The translations under genes and the position numbers were made by a program. A model generated the notes under the pieces. The model did not search any database. It saw only the letters and a program-made list of their open reading frames with translations, and had not been told where the DNA came from. Below are positions 6,727-10,638 of a DNA stretch of 10,638 nucleotides, piece by piece (position 1 is the stretch's first letter; every line of letters begins with the position of its first letter). The DNA comes from Peptostreptococcaceae bacterium (GTDB lineage: Bacteria > Bacillota_A > Clostridia > Peptostreptococcales > Acidaminobacteraceae): the NCBI GenBank assembly GCA_013619035.1, contig JABXKX010000377.1:1-10638 (forward strand), given 5' to 3'.

Positions 6727-7593
6727 TTAATACGGATTAACATGTACCATACAATGTTTTACAGACTCTACTTCATCTTCTACCACGTTATGTACCTTCT
6801 CTGCTATGGCATGAGCCTTCCAAAGGCTTAAATCACCATTTACACCGATTTCAATATCAACGTACAGTACTGACGCATGTTGTCTTGTTAATAACAAATC
6901 AATCGCAACAACACCTTCAACATTGTGAACACATTCTCTAATAAGTGTTGTTGTTTCTTCATCAGCTGATTTATCCATGACCTCATCTACTGACTTAATG
7001 TAAATCTCTACTGCAATTTTTAAAATAATCAAAGAAATAACCACAGCGGCTAAAGGATCCAAGAATTTAAATCCTAAAATCGCACCACCAACACCAATTA
7101 AACTGCCTATAGAAGAAAAAGCATCTGATCTATGGTGCCACGCATCAGCTTTTAAGGCTGAACTGTTGATCTTATCTGCAGCTTTTATGGTATATCTATA
7201 CATCCACTCTTTTACAACGATTGATAATCCTGCTGCAATCAAGTTGAGTGTACTTGGTTTAACCAATTCATCTGCTCTAAACATATTTTTAATGCCATTA
7301 TAACCAATAAGAAGTCCTGTTATAATTAGAACAGTGGCTAATATTTTACTCATAACCGGTTCAAATTTCTCGTGACCATATGGATGATCATCATCAGCTT
7401 TTTTTGCCGAAAGGTGTACACCTGCATATGCAATAATCGTTGTAAACACGTCTGTCATTGAATGAATACCATCTGCGACGATAGCCCCTGAATGACCTAA
7501 TGTTCCAATAACGACTTTCACTATAGACAGTATCGTATTCCATAAAACCGTTATAATACTGACTCGTTTTGCTACTTTTACTCTGTTTTCCAT
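6727..7593 (-). CDS. Cation diffusion facilitator (CDF) family divalent metal transporter
   Basis: The 288-residue length is typical of bacterial CDF exporters, which move Zn, Mn, Fe or Co out of the cytoplasm in exchange for protons. About six membrane segments can be seen, near 11-30, 36-58, 81-101, 113-129, 157-176 and 179-199, followed by a cytosolic domain (205-288) of the usual dimerising type. The family signatures are HSGAIVADGIHSMTDVFTT in TM2, DDDHPYGHEKFEP (68-80) before TM3, and KADAWHHRSDAFSS at TM5. The transport-site candidates are H44xxxD48 and H153xxxD157, an HD/HD arrangement most often linked to Zn, but the metal is only inferred. AAGGAC lies 6 bases before the ATG. It is the last gene of the leftward operon, 12 bases after the small membrane protein, and ends at the shared terminator. 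Confidence 0.93.
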   Translation of the reverse strand: MENRVKVAKRVSIITVLWNTILSIVKVVIGTLGHSGAIVADGIHSMTDVFTTIIAYAGVHLSAKKADDDHPYGHEKFEPVMSKILATVLIITGLLIGYNGIKNMFRADELVKPSTLNLIAAGLSIVVKEWMYRYTIKAADKINSSALKADAWHHRSDAFSSIGSLIGVGGAILGFKFLDPLAAVVISLIILKIAVEIYIKSVDEVMDKSADEETTTLIRECVHNVEGVVAIDLLLTRQHASVLYVDIEIGVNGDLSLWKAHAIAEKVHNVVEDEVESVKHCMVHVNPY

Positions 7594-7605
7594 TTTTTGT
7601 CCTTT

Positions 7606-7839
7606 TTATAGATAGTTTAAGACGGTTGTAATCATAATATACAACATACTGAGTATCCCACAACTAGCCCCGAACATCATGAATTTTTCTTTTCTCTTTC
7701 TTTTTCTATGCTCCTCAATTTCAAACTCCCATACTGAAGCATGTTCCTCTTGCTTCATAGAATGTCGATTTTGAGTAAGTTTTAAAATTTCTTGTTTGTT
7801 TTTTTCGAATTCATAATCTTCTTTAGAATACTTACCCAT
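7606..7839 (-). CDS. Small unknown protein with C-terminal membrane anchor
   Basis: I do not recognise this 77-residue protein. Residues 1-52 are highly charged and probably helical, ending in a basic cluster (HRKRKRKEK, 44-52). Residues 53-74 form one hydrophobic segment (FMMFGASCGILSMLYIMITTVL) ending three residues before the C-terminus, so it is likely tail-anchored with the N-terminal part in the cytoplasm by the positive-inside rule. There is no signal peptide. Reality of the gene is supported by AAAGGGG 5 bases before the ATG, by tight packing (9 bases after the ATPase stop, 12 before the CDF start), and by the lack of any other frame that fills the gap. It could serve as a membrane partner of the ATPase or of the CDF protein; neither is shown by the sequence. 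Confidence 0.75.
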   Translation of the reverse strand: MGKYSKEDYEFEKNKQEILKLTQNRHSMKQEEHASVWEFEIEEHRKRKRKEKFMMFGASCGILSMLYIMITTVLNYL

Positions 7840-7848
7840 AAAACCCCT

Positions 7849-10482
7849 TTATAATTGATATATTTTTGTACCCTTTAACGATTTCAATGATTCTGCAAAC
7901 CATTCATGACATGTAAAAACAAATACCTGTCGATGTTGCCCTATGGTTTCAATAATCTTCAATGTTTGATTCAAGCGTTCTCTATCCCAGTTAACCAATA
8001 ATTCATCAAAGCAAACTGGCAGTTTTTCATGCCCTTGATCCAAATGATCAATTAGAGATAATCTAAGTGATAGATATATTTGATTTAAAGTACCCATACT
8101 AAAGGTTTCATCCACTTGCACAAGTTGACATTCCCCTTGATCCTTCTTAGTGACCATTATAACATAATTCACTTTGGATTTTTCTTCAACTTCTACAACT
8201 TCTAAACTTGTATATTTGCCTTCAGTAATGATGTCTAGATAGTCACTCGCTTGCTGATAAACTCTTGGTTGATTTTCAGTTCTATAACGCTCATCAGTTT
8301 CTTTTATCACATGATGCATTAACATCAATCGATCATAGTGAAGTTTTTCTTTGATTAAACGTTCATCAATATATTTTAATTCGCTTTCAACATTTGCCAC
8401 ATCTGACTGTTCCAGTAGTAATTGTCTATCTTTAAAAATACCACCTTGATTAATAATCAACTCATTTAACTCAGTTGTTATCAGTTCTATTTCAGTATTG
8501 ATATAAGAAAGATCATGATACTTATCCTCTGTATATGTTGATCTAAACGATTTAAGTACCTCTTCAGAATAATCGGATGTGCTCAATCGTTTAATGATTT
8601 CATCTAATCTTAAAGTATCTTGCGCTTTAGAATTTAACTTTTCAAGACCAATTGCTATATCACCGTCTCCAACTGATTTTAATTGGTTCTCAGTTTGAAC
8701 AATCCAATCTTCCACTTCATTTAACTGTTTTTCAACATCTAAAAGCTGATCATTAAAGACATCCAACTGCCCATTGATGACTTCAATTCTTGAGATATGC
8801 TTTTGACTTTCTTTTAACTGAGTCATCAAATCATCAAAGTGTTTTGCTTTATTAAGAATCTCACCCACATGCTCCTGAAGATATGATTCCACAGAACTAT
8901 CCAGTTGATTCATCTGTTCATATTTTGTTTCGTATATTGCTTTTTCAGATAAGAAATGTTCTGCTTGAGTTTTTAGAGTCATCACTTGAGACAAAAATTC
9001 TTGACCAATAAATTCTTGAGCTATACTAGATAATTTAATACCGTTTAATTCTAAAACCAATCGGTTTCTCAATTCATCTCTATCAGAATACAAATCGTCT
9101 TCATCCAAACCTTTATTTCTATTTTTTTGAATCAGATGTACCGAATTGGTTAAAGCAAGTCCTATTAAGAAAATCCCACCATAATTAGCATATGTATTGA
9201 TATTGAAATAAGCTAATGCGCCTCCAGCGATAGCCAGTACAACCATCAATGCAAAACTACCTTTCAAACTGCCATTTGTAGTCGAACGTTTATTTCTTTT
9301 GAGAATTTTGATTTCATCGTAGATTTCTTCTATCTCTTTCACAAGAGATTTGATGTTCAGATAATTAAGTGATAATACATCTTCAAAGTGTTTCATCTGA
9401 TATCTTTCATCAAAGGTTTCTTCGAATGCTTTCTTAAAAGTTTGTTCTTTTAAGTCCAAAGACTTTTCCAACGTCTCTTTTTCATGAAGAAGATCATCAC
9501 TCATCATATGTTTTTGAATCATATCTTTCAACTCATTTTCCGTTACATTAAAAGATTGAACGCGTTCAGATAGTCGTCTTTTCTCTGCGACATACTTTGC
9601 AATACTTTCAGAGATTTCTTCTAACTTAGCATACATCTTTTTAAGTTGAGTCTTTTTTTCTTTATACTGAAATTCATCTACTGATCGCAAATTCTTAAAT
9701 GCTTCCAGTTTCGATTCTAAAACTTGTTTTTCATCTATTAATCTCATGATTGGCAGATAATCTGTTAATAACATTTTTTGATGCTCTAAACGTAATTTTG
9801 TAGCTTTTACTTCTTCAATTTTATGATCCAATCGATTTAATTTTTCTTCTAATTCATCAGCAAGTTCTAAATGCCCTTGTATATGTTTCTTTTGCTTAAA
9901 GAGTTTCCGTCTTTCTTCTTCTAATGTTTTTATTATAGAGTTACCACGATCACTTTTCTTTTTAATTGCTTTCATTTCATCTTCTAGAAGACTTAAGACT
10001 TGTTTAGGCGACTTAAATGTATCACCACTGTACTGTTGAATTAATAGCTCTTCAATGTCCTGCCATGTTTGATGCTTAAAATGACTTAGTTTAGATAGTT
10101 CTAGAGCATATACAGCCTCATAGGTTGCTCTATCAATATGTGCAGCACCTTCTAATATTTCATTTTCTAACACCTGTTGTTTACCAAGTTCAACAACTGA
10201 CAATGACGCCTTAGATTTCAAATTTCTTTCGACTTGTATTTTATGATTGCCCATCAATAGACCACCAATATTCAATTGATTGGTTTCTTGATTGACCAAA
10301 GTATTTTTTTCTCTATTAATAGACTTAAATCCAAATAATAAGTGGACCAACATTTTAAAAACAGTTGATTTTCCTGCTTCGTTTTCACCATAAAACACAT
10401 TGATCGAATCAGAAAACTCTTCCCATTTCTCATTCTTAAATTTACCAAAACTCTCTGTATAAAGCGATTTAATCTTCATCAT
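7849..10482 (-). CDS. YhaN/SbcC-like coiled-coil ABC ATPase with central transmembrane hairpin
   Basis: The 877-residue protein has the split ATPase head of the SMC/Rad50/SbcC superfamily. Walker A is GENEAGKST (32-40), as in YhaN (FGENEAGKS), and the C-terminal half-head carries the signature-like FSMGTLNQIYLSLRLSL (794-810), Walker B LPVCFDE (821-827) and the switch histidine H859 in FTCHE. Long Lys/Glu-rich coiled coils span roughly 165-400 and 455-735. In place of a Rad50 zinc hook (CxxC, absent), residues 407-425 and 433-451 are two hydrophobic segments forming a probable membrane hairpin. B. subtilis YhaN, linked to DNA repair with the nuclease YhaO, is the closest match I can name, somewhat longer at about 960. 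Its start overlaps the upstream gene by 14 bases, as expected for an SbcD-SbcC type pair. GGAGGG sits 2 bases from the first and 5 from the second ATG. Confidence 0.9.
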   Translation of the reverse strand: MMKIKSLYTESFGKFKNEKWEEFSDSINVFYGENEAGKSTVFKMLVHLLFGFKSINREKNTLVNQETNQLNIGGLLMGNHKIQVERNLKSKASLSVVELGKQQVLENEILEGAAHIDRATYEAVYALELSKLSHFKHQTWQDIEELLIQQYSGDTFKSPKQVLSLLEDEMKAIKKKSDRGNSIIKTLEEERRKLFKQKKHIQGHLELADELEEKLNRLDHKIEEVKATKLRLEHQKMLLTDYLPIMRLIDEKQVLESKLEAFKNLRSVDEFQYKEKKTQLKKMYAKLEEISESIAKYVAEKRRLSERVQSFNVTENELKDMIQKHMMSDDLLHEKETLEKSLDLKEQTFKKAFEETFDERYQMKHFEDVLSLNYLNIKSLVKEIEEIYDEIKILKRNKRSTTNGSLKGSFALMVVLAIAGGALAYFNINTYANYGGIFLIGLALTNSVHLIQKNRNKGLDEDDLYSDRDELRNRLVLELNGIKLSSIAQEFIGQEFLSQVMTLKTQAEHFLSEKAIYETKYEQMNQLDSSVESYLQEHVGEILNKAKHFDDLMTQLKESQKHISRIEVINGQLDVFNDQLLDVEKQLNEVEDWIVQTENQLKSVGDGDIAIGLEKLNSKAQDTLRLDEIIKRLSTSDYSEEVLKSFRSTYTEDKYHDLSYINTEIELITTELNELIINQGGIFKDRQLLLEQSDVANVESELKYIDERLIKEKLHYDRLMLMHHVIKETDERYRTENQPRVYQQASDYLDIITEGKYTSLEVVEVEEKSKVNYVIMVTKKDQGECQLVQVDETFSMGTLNQIYLSLRLSLIDHLDQGHEKLPVCFDELLVNWDRERLNQTLKIIETIGQHRQVFVFTCHEWFAESLKSLKGTKIYQL

Positions 10483-10603
10483 ATCCCTCCATAAAATAAG
10501 TCATAATTTGATCTTCCATGCCTTCTGTCATCTCACTTGATGAAGGTTCTGCACTTAAATAATTTAACTTTGGTAAACCATTTATACTGATATCTTCTAC
10601 TGC
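10469..10603 (-). CDS. C-terminal end of upstream gene, probably YhaO/SbcD-like metallophosphoesterase
   Basis: On the minus strand an open frame runs from the end of true sequence (10603) to a TAA at 10471-10469, giving 44 residues that end LPKLNYLSAEPSSSEMTEGMEDQIMTYFMEGYDED. It overlaps the ATPase start by 14 bases, so the two are translationally coupled. The tail itself carries no recognisable catalytic motif. The identity is inferred from position: YhaN/SbcC-type ATPases are usually preceded by a calcineurin-like nuclease (YhaO/SbcD). The N-terminal part is missing because the sequence breaks at an adapter. Reading on through the adapter stays in frame but adds artificial residues. Confidence 0.55.
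   Translation of the reverse strand, partial: AVEDISINGLPKLNYLSAEPSSSEMTEGMEDQIMTYFMEGYDED
10485..10490 (-). promoter_or_regulatory. Ribosome binding site deciding between two tandem ATG starts of the ATPase
   Basis: GGAGGG on the minus strand ends 2 bases before the ATG at 10482 and 5 bases before the next in-frame ATG at 10479. The second gives normal spacing, so the protein probably starts MKIKSLYTESFG, the usual family beginning, with 876 residues. Confidence 0.6.
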
Positions 10604-10638
10604 CTGTCTCTTATACACATCTGACGCTGCCGACGATC
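10604..10638. other. Illumina Nextera transposase adapter contamination at contig end
   Basis: From 10604 the sequence reads CTGTCTCTTATACACATCT, the 19-base Tn5 mosaic end, and continues with GACGCTGCCGACGA, completing the 33-base reverse complement of the Nextera Read 1 transposase adapter (10604-10636), plus two bases (TC). This is library-preparation sequence, not a natural transposon end. The genomic sequence should be considered to stop at 10603. Confidence 0.98.

Noticed and set aside
7394..7663. 89-aa minus-strand open frame overlapping the CDF start and the small membrane protein
   Set aside because: It is a shifted frame of two better-supported genes on the same strand and is rich in Tyr/Arg/Ser with no domain.
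7849..10603. ATPase plus putative nuclease as a phage-defence system (Wadjet, Gabija or retron-like)
   Set aside because: The ATPase head motifs and the 14-base overlap fit the housekeeping YhaO-YhaN/SbcCD arrangement. No TOPRIM, helicase or effector domain and no mobile-element context is present.
10604..10622. Tn5 mosaic end as evidence of a natural transposon
   Set aside because: The bases after the mosaic end continue exactly into the commercial Nextera read adapter and the sequence ends two bases later, so it is a library artefact.

Overview
The window is AT-rich DNA from a low-GC Gram-positive-type bacterium (Bacilli, Clostridia or an environmental mollicute relative such as the Acholeplasma/Izemoplasma/Haloplasma group; I cannot resolve which). 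The signs are a class I T-box leader, strong GGAGG-type ribosome binding sites, a lipobox lipoprotein, and YhaN-, PepD- and IlvA-type genes. Tryptophan is read from TGG, and every visible stop is TAA or TAG, so the standard code fits. Most of the content is ordinary chromosomal metabolism and housekeeping. I found no mobile element, CRISPR array, tRNA or rRNA, and no convincing new defence system.

Layout. Positions 1-1572 (-) hold the N-terminal 524 codons of a large SARP/BTAD-type regulator with an AAA/STAND ATPase domain, which runs off the left edge. Just upstream of it in the same orientation (1581-2756, -) is a lipoprotein with an acidic Ser/Thr/Asp/Glu linker and a C-terminal NTF2-like domain. 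Next comes pepD, an M20 aminoacyl-histidine dipeptidase (2836-4302, -). A 428-bp divergent intergenic region follows, carrying a pepD promoter, a near-consensus rightward promoter and a complete T-box riboswitch whose specifier reads ATC (Ile). It controls ilvA (4731-5933, +) and a 1-base-overlapping SAM methyltransferase (5933-6712, +).

The methyltransferase converges on a leftward operon, and a perfect palindrome at 6700-6721 serves as a shared terminator. The leftward operon reads, in transcription order: the C-terminal end of an upstream gene (probably a YhaO/SbcD-like nuclease), a YhaN/SbcC-like coiled-coil ATPase with a central transmembrane hairpin (7849-10482), a 77-aa membrane-anchored protein (7606-7839), and a cation diffusion facilitator (6727-7593).

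The last 35 bases (10604-10638) are not genomic. They match the Illumina Nextera transposase adapter, so the true sequence ends at about 10603. The adapter happens to read open in frame with the truncated upstream gene and would add a false SSAASDVYKRQ peptide.

How the genes work together: the ilvA unit is a classic amino-acid-responsive circuit, with uncharged tRNA-Ile as the likely signal. The lipoprotein/regulator pair and the ATPase/small protein/CDF operon are co-oriented units whose functional links are inferred only from spacing.
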